From: Desulfocapsa sp.
Lineage (GTDB): Bacteria; Desulfobacterota; Desulfobulbia; Desulfobulbales; Desulfocapsaceae
Assembly: GCA_029932055.1 (NCBI GenBank)
Contig: JAOZQU010000003.1
Coordinates: forward strand, 1-47,848
Length of the DNA: 47,848 nt
Direction: 5' to 3'
Positions 28,104-38,963 of this stretch are shown here, one piece after another. Position 1 is the first letter of the stretch. Every line of letters begins with the position of its first letter. The notes beneath the pieces are model-generated. The model was not told the origin of the DNA and ran no database searches. It saw nothing but the letters and a program-made list of their open reading frames with translations. The position numbers and the translations under genes were made by a program.

Positions 28104-30705
28104 AGTCAAATTGTTTTATAAGCTGTTTCTGGGATTTTTCTGTGTGGCCCTGATTCCCATGGGGTTGGGAATCTTTATTTTTTCCAGCGGCTTGGCCGTC
28201 TATCAGCAAACCGCCACAGTGGAGATAAGCCGGGGCCGGATTAACAATGTGGCTCGTCAGCTTTCTGATACCATTATTGCCATCGAAAACACTCTGCGGT
28301 TTACGGCCCGAAAAATTCAATTGTCTGATTCGGATACCATGTTTCTGCAAATTTGTGCCCAGCAACATCCGGAAATCCTGCAGCTGCTTGTGGTGGATAA
28401 CAGTGAAAAAGTCCTCTTATCCTTTAAACGTTTCGGTTTTGTTTCTAAAGGAACCAAAGTTGTTTTTCCGCAGATTCCTACCGGACGTGATAGGCATATT
28501 ATTTTTACAAACTGGAATCTTGAGCCCCAGCTGTCCGTGTTCTATCCTTTATTTTCTCTCAGAACAGGCAAACAGCGCGGCATGCTCCAAGCTGATATCA
28601 GTTTGAAAAATATTTTTGCCGACCTGACATCCAATCATCAAACCGGTCACCTCTATGTCATCAGCAGTGAGGGTCGGATAGTCTCTCATCCAAATTTAAA
28701 CTATGTGCTGGAGGACAAAGATGTCTCGGCTCTGCCAGTGGTGCAGGGTTTGATGGCCGGTCAAGAGTTCAGCCATGTTGAGTATACTGGTCTGGAGAAC
28801 AGGGGAGTGGTTGGGGTAGGCGTGAAGGTGAGCGAAATGCCTCTCTATGTGATTGAGGAAACACCGGTTGATGATGCCTACGCGTTGTCCAGGATACTGA
28901 CAAAAAATATGCTGCTGACCTTGGCGTGGGCGATATTTTTTGTTTTGCTGGCCGCCCTGTGGGGGTCCCGCGCCATTACCAGGCCTATTAAACGCCTTGT
29001 CAAAGCAACAGACCGTATTGGCAGGGGCGAACTCGATTTTAAGGTGGCAAAGCCCTCTCACTGGTTCCGCGATGAGGTGGATCTTTTCAGTATACGATTC
29101 AACCGGATGATCATTGCACTGAAGGATGACCGGAAGTTACGTAAAAAAGTGGAACAGCATCTTGCCGAAGAACGGGAAAGGCTGTCCGTCACCCTGGCCA
29201 GTATTGGCGATGGCGTCATCAGTACGAATCTGGACGGTAAGATTATGTTGATGAACAAGGCCGCCGGGGAGTTGACCGGCTTGCTTCTTGGTGATGCTAT
29301 CGGCCATTCACTTTCCGAGGTTTTGCGGCTTACTGACGAAACAGGAAAATTGTATACTGATCCATTAAAAATAATTTTTACGCAAAGCTTGCAGATTAAG
29401 CTGGCTGATAAAGTTTTTTTTGTCGCCAAGAATGGCCGTAAATTGCTGCTAGCCATTAACGGCGCCCCTGTCAGGGACAGTAAAAGCCGGATCATCGGCA
29501 CTGTTTGCGTCTTCCGCGATGTAACTGAAAATAGAAAAATGCAGGCAGAGCTGCAGCGTGCTGAAAAAATCCAATCCCTTGGAATTCTTGCCGGCGGCAT
29601 TGCCCATGATTTCAATAATCTGCTCACCGGCATCCTCGGTAATATCAGCTTGGCGCAACTGGAAGCCGAGCCCGGGGGACAACTGGCTTCTCTGCTGAAA
29701 AATGCGGAAAAGGCAGCGTTAAGATCCAGTAATCTGACCCAACAACTCCTGACCTTTTCCAAAGGGGGGATGCCTGTTAAAAAGGTCACTACCATCAAAA
29801 ATTTAATCACTGATTCCTGTAATTTTTTATTCCTGGGCTCAAATGTGCTCTGCCAGACTGACGTGCCTGCGGATCTCTGGCCGGTTGCAATTGATGCTGG
29901 TCAGATCAACCAGGTACTCAACAATCTACTGATCAATGGACGGCAGGCTATGTCGGAAGGGGGTGTCATCAGGGTATGGGGCGAGAATGTTATCCTGGAT
30001 CAGGATAGCCTGATTCCTCTTCCGGCGGGCCGTTATTTGCAAATCTCTGTCCAGGATGAGGGGGTCGGTATAACTCAAAAGGAGATGGATAGAATTTTTG
30101 ATCCCTATTATACCACCAAGGAGAAAGGAAACGGCCTTGGCCTGGCATCCTGCCACTCAATTATCAGCAAGCATGAGGGCTATATCTCAGTGGATTCGAA
30201 ACCTGGCCATGGGGCAACCTTCACCATCCTGCTGCCAGCCACGGAAGAAAAGCCCGCTGCTGTTGAGCATGAAAGTGAAAAACGAAAAATTTGTCCAGGC
30301 GACAGCCGTATTTTAATCATGGATGATGAGGAGATTATCAGGGATGTTGCAGGCCGTATTTTTTCCCATCTTGGGTATAAATTCTCTTGTGCCGGGGACG
30401 GAGTTGAGGCGGTACGTTTATACCAGGATGCCATGGCCGCAGGAAGTCCTTTTGATGCAGTCGTTATGGATTTGACCATTCCCGGCGGCATGGGAGGCAA
30501 GGAGGCGATTGCCGAAGTGTTGCGCCTTGATCCCAAAGCCAGGGTGATTGTGGCCAGCGGCTATTCCAACGATCCGATTATGGCTGATTTTCGCAGCTAT
30601 GGTTTTGTTGGTATGGTTGTTAAACCTTTTAATATTGAGGGATTGAAAAAAGTTTTAGCCGAGACGTTGTCTTCCAGGAAGCACAAGCTTCACTTCGATT
30701 CATAG
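28087..30705 (+). CDS. Hybrid histidine kinase: TM/Cache-like sensor, HAMP, PAS, HisKA, HATPase, REC
   Basis: GGIAHDFNNLLTGILGNISLA, GLGLASCHSII, RILIMDDEE...VVMDLTIPGGMGG; true start probably ATG 28087, overlapping the upstream gene. Confidence 0.9.
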   Translation: MKFFTEVKLFYKLFLGFFCVALIPMGLGIFIFSSGLAVYQQTATVEISRGRINNVARQLSDTIIAIENTLRFTARKIQLSDSDTMFLQICAQQHPEILQLLVVDNSEKVLLSFKRFGFVSKGTKVVFPQIPTGRDRHIIFTNWNLEPQLSVFYPLFSLRTGKQRGMLQADISLKNIFADLTSNHQTGHLYVISSEGRIVSHPNLNYVLEDKDVSALPVVQGLMAGQEFSHVEYTGLENRGVVGVGVKVSEMPLYVIEETPVDDAYALSRILTKNMLLTLAWAIFFVLLAALWGSRAITRPIKRLVKATDRIGRGELDFKVAKPSHWFRDEVDLFSIRFNRMIIALKDDRKLRKKVEQHLAEERERLSVTLASIGDGVISTNLDGKIMLMNKAAGELTGLLLGDAIGHSLSEVLRLTDETGKLYTDPLKIIFTQSLQIKLADKVFFVAKNGRKLLLAINGAPVRDSKSRIIGTVCVFRDVTENRKMQAELQRAEKIQSLGILAGGIAHDFNNLLTGILGNISLAQLEAEPGGQLASLLKNAEKAALRSSNLTQQLLTFSKGGMPVKKVTTIKNLITDSCNFLFLGSNVLCQTDVPADLWPVAIDAGQINQVLNNLLINGRQAMSEGGVIRVWGENVILDQDSLIPLPAGRYLQISVQDEGVGITQKEMDRIFDPYYTTKEKGNGLGLASCHSIISKHEGYISVDSKPGHGATFTILLPATEEKPAAVEHESEKRKICPGDSRILIMDDEEIIRDVAGRIFSHLGYKFSCAGDGVEAVRLYQDAMAAGSPFDAVVMDLTIPGGMGGKEAIAEVLRLDPKARVIVASGYSNDPIMADFRSYGFVGMVVKPFNIEGLKKVLAETLSSRKHKLHFDS

Positions 30706-31457
30706 AATTGCTTCATGGCCTCACTGTAAGCTCCATTCTTACAATCATAAACGTAGAAAGGAGGGAGAATCTCAATTCCTTCACCTCCATTTTTCACAGC
30801 TTCAAGAAGCAGTAAGCGTGCGCCAGTAGGCGAATCGGGATAGGAATAAACCAGTTGCAGCCGTTTGGCTGTCAGACGCTGCCGGGGCAGAAGAGCAAGC
30901 AGACTTCCCAATCCCTCCGCCGGATATATTAAATAGATTTTTCCTCTGTTTTTGACAGCTGTTGCGGCTGCAGCTACAATATCCGGCAAAGTACATGCGA
31001 CCTGATGCCTTGCTATCTCTGATTCTTTATTGGCCGACGGTCTTCCACAGCCGACTGGATAAAAAGGAGGATTACACACAACAGTGGAATAGGATTCCGG
31101 TTTTAACTTTTTTTTAAGGTCACGCAGATTACCCTCGACAACCTTCATTTGTCCCTGAAACTGGTTGAGAATGACATTCTCACGCGCAAGCGAAGCCAGC
31201 CCTGGTTGCAGTTCAAAAGCGGTAAGAGAACGAATACGATCACTTGCCCGATACAAAAGAATCAGCCCCAGTACACCGCAGCCGGCACCAAGATCCAAAA
31301 CTATTTCATCCTTGGCAAGACGAACAAAATGGGCAAGAAGCACAGGATCTATGGAAAACCGATACCCATCCCGGTGCTGCAGGCAGTGAAGTTTGCCGTC
31401 AAAAAGAGTGTCGTTACTCCGCTCTACATCAGCCAAGTCGTTGCACTTCTTCCCCAC
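30690..31457 (-). CDS. trmN6: tRNA1(Val) (adenine(37)-N6)-methyltransferase family
   Basis: RFSIDPVLLAHFVRLAKDEIVLDLGAGCGVLGLIL; VVCNPPFYP. Confidence 0.88.
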   Translation of the reverse strand: MGKKCNDLADVERSNDTLFDGKLHCLQHRDGYRFSIDPVLLAHFVRLAKDEIVLDLGAGCGVLGLILLYRASDRIRSLTAFELQPGLASLARENVILNQFQGQMKVVEGNLRDLKKKLKPESYSTVVCNPPFYPVGCGRPSANKESEIARHQVACTLPDIVAAAATAVKNRGKIYLIYPAEGLGSLLALLPRQRLTAKRLQLVYSYPDSPTGARLLLLEAVKNGGEGIEILPPFYVYDCKNGAYSEAMKQFYESK

Positions 31458-32808
31458 TCACCTGCTGGTTAAAAAGTAATCCTGTCATAATTTTAGGATA
31501 AAAATAAGTGGACTTATGGGGCATAATCAGTTGTTCATCAGCAACCTGCTGCACCTGTTTCACCCGTGTGGGGTTCATAACAAACAGCAGAGGCGTCAAG
31601 GCATCAGTTTTATAACATTCCTTAACCGCTACATCCATAGCCTCATCAGGATCACTGAAATAACGAATCAAATTATCCTCTTCACAACGCTGATGATCAA
31701 GTTCCAGTGCTCCCTGCACAATCACATCTGAAAGCACGACCACATCAAGTTCCTGCAGCTGCTTTGGCTTATCTTTTAATAATTGATACGCCTCCGGTTT
31801 CGTGACAAGTAAAAAACAACGGTCTTCACCGGGATGATATACTCCAAAAGTAGTGGTCGGCTTTTCGGAAGAGTTTTGTTCCTCTTCATCCATTTTGGAT
31901 AGAACCTCACACAACAGTACTTCACGGGTTCCACCTTTAATTTCTTCAAGATCAAACCACGGTTCCAGACGACTGCACAGATCTTTCGCTGAAAGTGTTC
32001 CGGGCCAGTGCAGCAGGCGATGTGTAGAAAGTACGGAAAGACCGGGATCCTCCATGGGACAAAGATACATCATGATATGATTTGCAGGATCTTTGTCTGA
32101 AAACTCTGCATTCCGTTCCTTCTGCAATCGTCTATAAGCAAGGGCTGTGGTATAGCGATGATGACCATCGGCAATATAAAGAGACTTGTCCGTAAAAAAC
32201 TTCTGCACCTGCATGATAACCGCTTCATCGGTAATGCGATACAGAGAGTGAACACAACCATCGCCATCAGTAATACTCCCCATGGCTGCTTCATCTTTTG
32301 CACTGTCGAGCAAAGCAATGACACTGTTTTCTTCATCGGAATAGAGAGAAAAAATCTGACTGAACTGTGCCTTTGTTGTATCAAGGAGTCGCAAGCGATC
32401 ACTGATTACAGATTCAAAAATTTCTTCATGGGGTTTTACGATCCCTTCCTCGAACTCAGCAAGCCCCACCAGAGCGACAACTCCTTTTCTTGTGAGCATT
32501 CTGCCGGAAGGATGCTTATACTGAACCGTATAAAGATACAGGGCATCCTGATTATCACGCTTTAGCACTTCCTGATCCAGCCACTGCTGAAATAAATCCG
32601 CAACATTCTGGTAACGTGCATCATCACCTATGACACCACCGGGATTTTTGGTAATATCAAGACGGATCATGGAATATGGATTTTTTGCTGTATAGGATTC
32701 CACAGCATTCTCGCTGATTACGTCATAAGGAGGAGTAACGACATCATCAAGACTGCCCACTTTTTCTACATTAAAAAATACGCCCTTAAAGGGTGCGATA
32801 AAGGCCAT
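31429..32808 (-). CDS. DUF1015 family protein
   Basis: MAFIAPFKGVFFN...VVTPPYDVIS; YIADGHHRYTTAL. Confidence 0.9.
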   Translation of the reverse strand: MAFIAPFKGVFFNVEKVGSLDDVVTPPYDVISENAVESYTAKNPYSMIRLDITKNPGGVIGDDARYQNVADLFQQWLDQEVLKRDNQDALYLYTVQYKHPSGRMLTRKGVVALVGLAEFEEGIVKPHEEIFESVISDRLRLLDTTKAQFSQIFSLYSDEENSVIALLDSAKDEAAMGSITDGDGCVHSLYRITDEAVIMQVQKFFTDKSLYIADGHHRYTTALAYRRLQKERNAEFSDKDPANHIMMYLCPMEDPGLSVLSTHRLLHWPGTLSAKDLCSRLEPWFDLEEIKGGTREVLLCEVLSKMDEEEQNSSEKPTTTFGVYHPGEDRCFLLVTKPEAYQLLKDKPKQLQELDVVVLSDVIVQGALELDHQRCEEDNLIRYFSDPDEAMDVAVKECYKTDALTPLLFVMNPTRVKQVQQVADEQLIMPHKSTYFYPKIMTGLLFNQQVSGEEVQRLG

Positions 32809-32969
32809 GCGTGATAACTCCTTTTTTGCTACAATGAAGATTAATTATGATGGATTCGAATTTTACAATAAATTAAAACAATAACACTTAAACTTATATA
32901 CTTTCAAGGCTTGCAGCTGTTTTTCTCCGATTAACTCTGACAATGAAAAACAGCAAAGGAGAACAAAAT

Positions 32970-33350
32970 ATGTACGATATTTTTATAAAAACACATTTTG
33001 CAGGTGCCCACCACCTGCGCGACTATCCCGGTACCTGCGAGAAGCCGCACGGCCATAACTGGAAAATAAAAGTTACAGTCCGGGCTTCAGCAGTTGATAA
33101 ACTCGGTATGGGCATAGATTTCAAGGTATTAAAAAAGATTGTTAACGCAGCGGTTGATGAACTGGATCACGAGGATCTGAACGAACATCCAGCCTTTCAG
33201 GATCGCAATCCATCATCAGAACATATTGCAGAGTTTCTTTACGATACCATCAAGCCGGACCTTCAGCATGATCGATACAATCTTTACTGCGTTGAAGTAT
33301 GGGAAACCGATACCTCGGGCCTGATCTATTACGGACCCGATGGGCAGTAA
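32970..33350 (+). CDS. queD: 6-carboxy-5,6,7,8-tetrahydropterin synthase
   Basis: FAGAHHLRDYPGTCEKPHGHNWKIKV; LDHEDLNEHPAF; PSSEHIAEFLYD; RBS aaagga. Confidence 0.92.
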   Translation: MYDIFIKTHFAGAHHLRDYPGTCEKPHGHNWKIKVTVRASAVDKLGMGIDFKVLKKIVNAAVDELDHEDLNEHPAFQDRNPSSEHIAEFLYDTIKPDLQHDRYNLYCVEVWETDTSGLIYYGPDGQ

Positions 33351-33372
33351 ATTATTTAACAATGGAACATAA

Positions 33373-34398
33373 ATGAAAAAGACAGTCCCGGTTGATGATG
33401 CAGTGGGCATGGTACTCCCCCACGACATCACCGAAATCGTAAAAGACAAGTTCAAAGGCAGGGCCTTTAAAAAAGGTCATATTATTCGTGAAGCAGATGT
33501 GGAACATCTGAAACGTCTTGGCAAGGAACATATTTATGTCCTCCAGCTTGGCCCAGAGGAGATCCATGAAAATGAGGCGGCTGAAATACTTGCAAAAGCT
33601 CTATCCGGTCCTGGCTCAATACTCTCTGCGGAGCCGGTGGAAGGAAAAATTGCCATTAATGCAGAATATGACGGGCTTCTAAAAATTAATGAAGATGCGC
33701 TCTACCAGTTCAATCTGCTGGGTGAGGTGATGTGTGCCACTTTGCAGACCAATACTCCTGTTAAAAAGGGAGAAAACATTGCAGCAACCCGCCTCATCCC
33801 ACTTGTTTCAGAGCGTGCCATCGTGGAGCGTGCTGCATCCATTGCCAGAGATGGCAATCCGATATTGGAAGTCAAGGCGTTACGCCGCGCTAGAGCAGGG
33901 CTGGTAATAACCGGCAATGAAATTTTTCACGGAAGAATTAAAGATAAATTTGAACAAGTATTGCGTAAAAAGCTTGCTGAACTGGGATCTGAAGTGATTT
34001 CCGTCATCTTTGCCCCAGATGATATTGATATTATCGGTGAAGCCATCACAAAAAGTATTGATCAAGGCGCTGACCTTATTATAACGTCCGGGGGAATGTC
34101 CGTTGACCCCGATGATGTGACAAGAATGGGAATAGCAAAAGCCGGGGCCACCGACTGTTTTTATGGAACTCCAGTGCTCCCAGGTGCCATGTTTTTAAGT
34201 GGCCGGATCGGAGACATTCCAGTCCTTGGTTTACCTGCCTGCGGTATGTTTCATAAAATCACCGTCTTTGATCTTATCCTGCCAAGGATTCTCACTGGTG
34301 AAACAATTGGCCGTGAAGAATTTGCAAAGATGGGACATGGCGGCCTTTGCCGAAACTGTAAACGATGTCAGTATCCGGTGTGTAATTTTGGAAAATAA
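33373..34398 (+). CDS. Molybdopterin-binding protein (MoeA/MogA-like fold)
   Basis: GLVITGNEIFHGRIKDKF; LIITSGGMSVDPDDVT; C-terminal CRNCKRCQYPVCNFG. Confidence 0.87.
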   Translation: MKKTVPVDDAVGMVLPHDITEIVKDKFKGRAFKKGHIIREADVEHLKRLGKEHIYVLQLGPEEIHENEAAEILAKALSGPGSILSAEPVEGKIAINAEYDGLLKINEDALYQFNLLGEVMCATLQTNTPVKKGENIAATRLIPLVSERAIVERAASIARDGNPILEVKALRRARAGLVITGNEIFHGRIKDKFEQVLRKKLAELGSEVISVIFAPDDIDIIGEAITKSIDQGADLIITSGGMSVDPDDVTRMGIAKAGATDCFYGTPVLPGAMFLSGRIGDIPVLGLPACGMFHKITVFDLILPRILTGETIGREEFAKMGHGGLCRNCKRCQYPVCNFGK

Positions 34399-34405
34399 AA
34401 AAAAT

Positions 34406-35284
34406 ATGTCACAACAAAACAAACAAGAAGTAATACACAGTAACCTCACAGTCAAAGCCCCTGCTGTTGCCTGCCAGCTTCTGGCAGACACAAGTGGATT
34501 ACCAAAAGAGCGCATCAAACATGCCATGGTAAAAGGTGCTGTCTGGCTGAAACGACCGGGAACAAAAGAGCGGCGTCTGCGTAAAGCAAAATTTAAGCTT
34601 CAGCCGGATGATTTTGTCCAGCTCTTCTATGACCCTAATGTCCTCGCCCAAACTCCACCGGAACCTGTTATCATTGCAGGGCACAAAGACTATAGTGTCT
34701 GGTTTAAACCACCCTGGCTCCTCAGTCAGGGAACCCGTTACGGCGATCACTGTTCCCTGCTTCGTCTGGCGGAAAAAAATAACAGGGCGATTGATTACAA
34801 GCTTATTCACCGGCTTGACCGTGAGGCATCCGGCCTGATGCTGCTTGCCCATAACCGCAATGCGGCAATGCTTTTATCAAAACTTTTTCAGGAAAACAAA
34901 ATAGAAAAAAGATACTTTGCCGAGGTATCAGGAAAACCACAAATACCGGAAAAGGGCGTGCAGTTAACAACACCCCTTGATGATAAATACGCACACACTG
35001 AAATTTTATCAGCCCATTCCGGAAAGACAGAAAACAATACAATCCTGGACATCCAAATCCACACCGGCAGGCTCCACCAGATACGTCGACATCTCGCTGA
35101 CTTTGGATATCCTGTCATAGGAGATCCGAAATACGGCAACACACAGCAGAGAGGATATTATGACCTGCATCTCTGTGCATGGAAAATCAGTTTTCTATCC
35201 CCGTTTACAAAAGAGATGACATCTTATCAGGTGCCCCGGGAGATGCGACCTTCTTTTCTTTCATCTGTTCCAGCAACAAAATAA
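34406..35284 (+). CDS. RluA family pseudouridine synthase
   Basis: IHRLDREASGLMLLAH; TGRLHQIRRHLADFGYPVIGDPKYG; start set at ATG 34406. Confidence 0.9.
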   Translation: MSQQNKQEVIHSNLTVKAPAVACQLLADTSGLPKERIKHAMVKGAVWLKRPGTKERRLRKAKFKLQPDDFVQLFYDPNVLAQTPPEPVIIAGHKDYSVWFKPPWLLSQGTRYGDHCSLLRLAEKNNRAIDYKLIHRLDREASGLMLLAHNRNAAMLLSKLFQENKIEKRYFAEVSGKPQIPEKGVQLTTPLDDKYAHTEILSAHSGKTENNTILDIQIHTGRLHQIRRHLADFGYPVIGDPKYGNTQQRGYYDLHLCAWKISFLSPFTKEMTSYQVPREMRPSFLSSVPATK

Positions 35285-35306
35285 AAATGGAATAACATGC
35301 AACAAA

Positions 35307-36458
35307 TCAAGGAATGAGACTAAACGCCAAATTTGCAGCCTTATCTGATGCACCTGCCTCGCCCATTCTATTACGTACGAGTTCCAGGCCTTGCAGCATT
35401 TTATTTCTTTGTTGGCTGTCAAAAAGAATAGTTGAGACTTCTTCTTCGATTCGCTCAGGTGATACTTCTGATTGGAACAGTTCCGGGACAACATCACTAT
35501 CTGTGATGAGATTAACGAGAGAAAAATATTTCAAATCTTTATTGATGAGCATCCTTCCAAAGCGGTACGTTGCCGGAGAGACTTTATAGACTACAACCAT
35601 TGGTGTATCAAGCAGAGCCAATTCCAGAGTAACGGTACCGGAAACCACGATGGCAGCATCACAGGCAGCCATCATGTCGTAACGATTTTCTTTGATCAAA
35701 CGTACATCTAATTCCTGACCAAAATCATCCAGGCCGTTTTCTCTTATCTTTTCTTCACTAATTGTGGATGCCAACGGGAGAAGAAAAACCATTTTTTTCC
35801 GACTTTTCTTTTGCAGTCGTAGAGCAGTCTGCAGCAATATGGGAAGTAGAGTGGCAATTTCTTTATTCCTGCTTCCCGGTATCAATCCGACACAAAGCTG
35901 ATCTGTATCAATACCATGAAGCCTGCAGAACTCATCACGATCACATGTGGTGTTAACAGAATCGAGCAAGGGATGCCCGACATAATCAGCGGCCAGTCCT
36001 CGATTGCGAAAAAATTCTTCTTCAAAAGGCAGAATTACTCCAACTCGATCAACTCGTTCACCAATGGTCTTTACCCTGCCGGTTCGCCACGCCCAAACCT
36101 GAGGAGTGATATAATAAAAAACAGGGATACCAAGCTTTTTAGCAAACTTGGCAAGCATGAGATTAAAATCAGGAAAATCGATGAGAATGAGAAGAGACGG
36201 TCGCTCTTCCATAAGGGTCGTTCTGAGTATTTTTCTAGCCCTTAGTATGTCAGGTAAGTGAGAAAAAACTTCAGCTAAACCCACCACTGCAATTTTTTTT
36301 GCATCAAATAAAACATCAACGCCAGCTGCGATTAACCCTTTCCCCCCCATACCGCAAAAAGAAAGATTGGGCCGTTTTGCCAGCATGGCTGTTACAAGTT
36401 TTGCACCATGCATATCTCCGGAGGCCTCTCCGGCAATGATCATGACCTTCTTGTTCAT
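35307..36458 (-). CDS. lpxB: Lipid-A-disaccharide synthase
   Basis: IIAGEASGDMHGA; FCGMGGKGL; LIDFPDFNL; YYITPQVWAWR; GLIPGSR. Confidence 0.95.
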   Translation of the reverse strand: MNKKVMIIAGEASGDMHGAKLVTAMLAKRPNLSFCGMGGKGLIAAGVDVLFDAKKIAVVGLAEVFSHLPDILRARKILRTTLMEERPSLLILIDFPDFNLMLAKFAKKLGIPVFYYITPQVWAWRTGRVKTIGERVDRVGVILPFEEEFFRNRGLAADYVGHPLLDSVNTTCDRDEFCRLHGIDTDQLCVGLIPGSRNKEIATLLPILLQTALRLQKKSRKKMVFLLPLASTISEEKIRENGLDDFGQELDVRLIKENRYDMMAACDAAIVVSGTVTLELALLDTPMVVVYKVSPATYRFGRMLINKDLKYFSLVNLITDSDVVPELFQSEVSPERIEEEVSTILFDSQQRNKMLQGLELVRNRMGEAGASDKAANLAFSLIP

Positions 36459-37429
36459 TAGTTGCCGGACATATCTTCGGCATAAACACCCAGTTTCTGA
36501 TGATCCTTGATCTGTTCAATCACCTGCAGGGCAACATTCAGGGCCCGGCGCCCTTCCTTCCCTGAAACAAGTGGTGTCGTTCGCTTACGAACATTCTCCA
36601 CAAAATGTAAAATCTCAGAATTTAAGGCATCCCCTTCCGGAAAAGAGCTGACAACAATATCCTGTTTAGGCATACCGTTTGCCTGAAATTCGCCTTTCTT
36701 CAAATGCATGGTCATGACTTTACGGTTGGCAAAGTCCACATTGATAAACGATCCAGGCTGGAAAATACGCATGCGGCGGGTATTAGTTCGTGAAATCCGG
36801 GATACCGTGACATTGGCTGTAGCACCATTCTCGAAAATGAGCCTGGCATTGGCAATATCTGTGAAATCTGTCACTACAGGTGCACCTACACAATGAATAG
36901 TCTCAAGGGGTGACTTAATGATATTGAGTATAATATCAATATCATGAATCATAAGATCAAGCACCACATCCACATCCACACCCCGGTTTTTAAAGGTGGA
37001 AATACGCTGGGATTCGATGAAAACCGGCACAGTCAGAGATGGTATCATTGCTTCCACTGCCGGATTAAAACGTTCAAGATGCCCTACCTGTAAAATCAAT
37101 TTCTTTTCCGAAGCTTTACCTATAATTTCATCAGCCTCTTCCACTGTGGTGGTGATTGGCTTTTCCATGAGCATATCAACACCGGCTTCAATGCAATCAA
37201 GTGCCACTTTGTGATGATAGCTAGTGGGAACGACCACAGAAACCGCGTCAACCTGCTGTAACAACTCACGATAGTCAGTAAAAGCCTTACAGTTATTCTC
37301 TTTAGCAATGGTCTCGGCAAGCACAGAATCAACATCAGCAACACCAACAAGCTCAACGCCGTCCATGGCTTTATATTTCTGGGCATGATACTTACCTAAA
37401 TATCCAACTCCAATAACACCTGCTTTCAT
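36458..37429 (-). CDS. Gfo/Idh/MocA family oxidoreductase
   Basis: GVIGVGYLGKYHAQKY; VDMLMEKPITTT; MIHDIDIIL. Confidence 0.92.
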   Translation of the reverse strand: MKAGVIGVGYLGKYHAQKYKAMDGVELVGVADVDSVLAETIAKENNCKAFTDYRELLQQVDAVSVVVPTSYHHKVALDCIEAGVDMLMEKPITTTVEEADEIIGKASEKKLILQVGHLERFNPAVEAMIPSLTVPVFIESQRISTFKNRGVDVDVVLDLMIHDIDIILNIIKSPLETIHCVGAPVVTDFTDIANARLIFENGATANVTVSRISRTNTRRMRIFQPGSFINVDFANRKVMTMHLKKGEFQANGMPKQDIVVSSFPEGDALNSEILHFVENVRKRTTPLVSGKEGRRALNVALQVIEQIKDHQKLGVYAEDMSGN

Positions 37430-37471
37430 AATCTTTTATCCTTTACGACCGATATATCTGTAGCCAGTAGG

Positions 37472-38179
37472 TCAGATTCCCAGATAGGCTTTCTGAATAT
37501 CCTGGTTCTGTAATAAATTTTCTGCACTATCACTGATGGTTATTTTTCCATTCTCAATCACATAACCACGATCAGCAATATGCAGTGCCTGATTAGCATT
37601 CTGCTCCACCAGAAAAATGGTTGTATTGTGCTCTTTGTTGATTTTTCTTACTATCTCAAAAATCTGTTTAATGACAAGCGGTGCAAGTCCCATTGACGGT
37701 TCGTCAAGTAACAGCAATTTGGGGCGTGCCATGAGCGCTCGCGACATGGCAAGCATCTGCTGTTCACCACCACTCAAGGTTCCGCCATCCTGACTGCGCC
37801 TGTCAGCCAGAATTGGAAAGAGAGAAAACACATAATCGAGATCCTCTTTTATTCCATTAATGTCGTTTCGCAGAAAGGCCCCCATATCCAGATTTTCCAT
37901 CACTGTAAGTTCAGGAAAAATATGACGGCCTTCCGGTACCTGACAAATACCTTTGGCGACTAATTTTTCAGGGGATAACTTATGTATGGCTTCATTCTCA
38001 AACAGGATCTTTCCGGATCTGAGCGGCACGATCCCGGAAATTGCCATAAGGGTTGTCGACTTACCAGCACCATTGGCCCCAATCAGAGTAATAATCTCAC
38101 CACTGTTAATAGTGAGATCAATATTATGCAACACCTGAATATTGCCATAAGCAGCGTTCACCTTCCGTAACTCAAGCAT
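37472..38179 (-). CDS. livF: Branched-chain amino acid ABC transporter ATPase
   Basis: GANGAGKSTTLMAISG; VPEGRHIFPELTVMENL; LSGGEQQMLAMSRALM. Confidence 0.95.
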   Translation of the reverse strand: MLELRKVNAAYGNIQVLHNIDLTINSGEIITLIGANGAGKSTTLMAISGIVPLRSGKILFENEAIHKLSPEKLVAKGICQVPEGRHIFPELTVMENLDMGAFLRNDINGIKEDLDYVFSLFPILADRRSQDGGTLSGGEQQMLAMSRALMARPKLLLLDEPSMGLAPLVIKQIFEIVRKINKEHNTTIFLVEQNANQALHIADRGYVIENGKITISDSAENLLQNQDIQKAYLGI

Positions 38180-38963
38180 CGACTTCCTCCCCGAGATAGG
38201 CCTTGATCACAGCCGGGTTGGAACGTACTTCTTCGGGAGTGCCCTGGGCAATCTTTTTTCCGTAATCCATGACAAAAATTCTATCGGACAAGCTCATAAC
38301 TAACTTCATGTCATGCTCTATGAGAAGAATGGAATGGCCTTCACTGCAAATCTGACGTATGAGCCTGACCAATGCTTCCGTCTCTTTGGGATTCATACCG
38401 GCAGCGGGTTCATCGAGCAGCAAAAGAAAGGGTTCCGTGGCCAGAGCACGGCCTATCTCAAGACGGCGCTGAGCACCATAGGAAAGATTTCTTGCCTCCT
38501 CGTTCACCTCTTTATGGAGGCCAATCTTTTTCAGGATATCATAACTCATTTCTATGATTTCCTCTTCTTCACGTCTTGTGGCCGGATTCCTGAAAATTGC
38601 ACCAAGAATGAAGGCTTTAGTACGACAATGCCTGCCAATCATTACATTTTCAAGCACACTCATGGTGGGAAAAAGGCGGATATTCTGAAAAGTTCTTGCC
38701 ATTCCCTTTTCTGTTATCTTGTTTGGCTTCATGCCATTGAGTTTCGTCTTTAGTCCGCTCTTTGGGTTGCAAAGTCTGATATCACCAGCACTTGGAGTGT
38801 AAATACCAGTCAGGCAGTTAAAAAATGTTGTCTTTCCGGCGCCGTTGGGACCGATCAAGGCAACAATTTCACCTGGCCGGATATCAAGATCAACGTTATC
38901 AATAGCCTTGATCCCACCAAAGTTTTTAGTCAGGCCACTTACTTTCAATATTGCTTCACTCAT
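38172..38963 (-). CDS. livG: Branched-chain amino acid ABC transporter ATPase
   Basis: GPNGAGKTTFFNCLTGIY; ARTFQNIRLFPTMSVLENV; DEPAAGMNPKET. Confidence 0.95.
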   Translation of the reverse strand: MSEAILKVSGLTKNFGGIKAIDNVDLDIRPGEIVALIGPNGAGKTTFFNCLTGIYTPSAGDIRLCNPKSGLKTKLNGMKPNKITEKGMARTFQNIRLFPTMSVLENVMIGRHCRTKAFILGAIFRNPATRREEEEIIEMSYDILKKIGLHKEVNEEARNLSYGAQRRLEIGRALATEPFLLLLDEPAAGMNPKETEALVRLIRQICSEGHSILLIEHDMKLVMSLSDRIFVMDYGKKIAQGTPEEVRSNPAVIKAYLGEEVDA

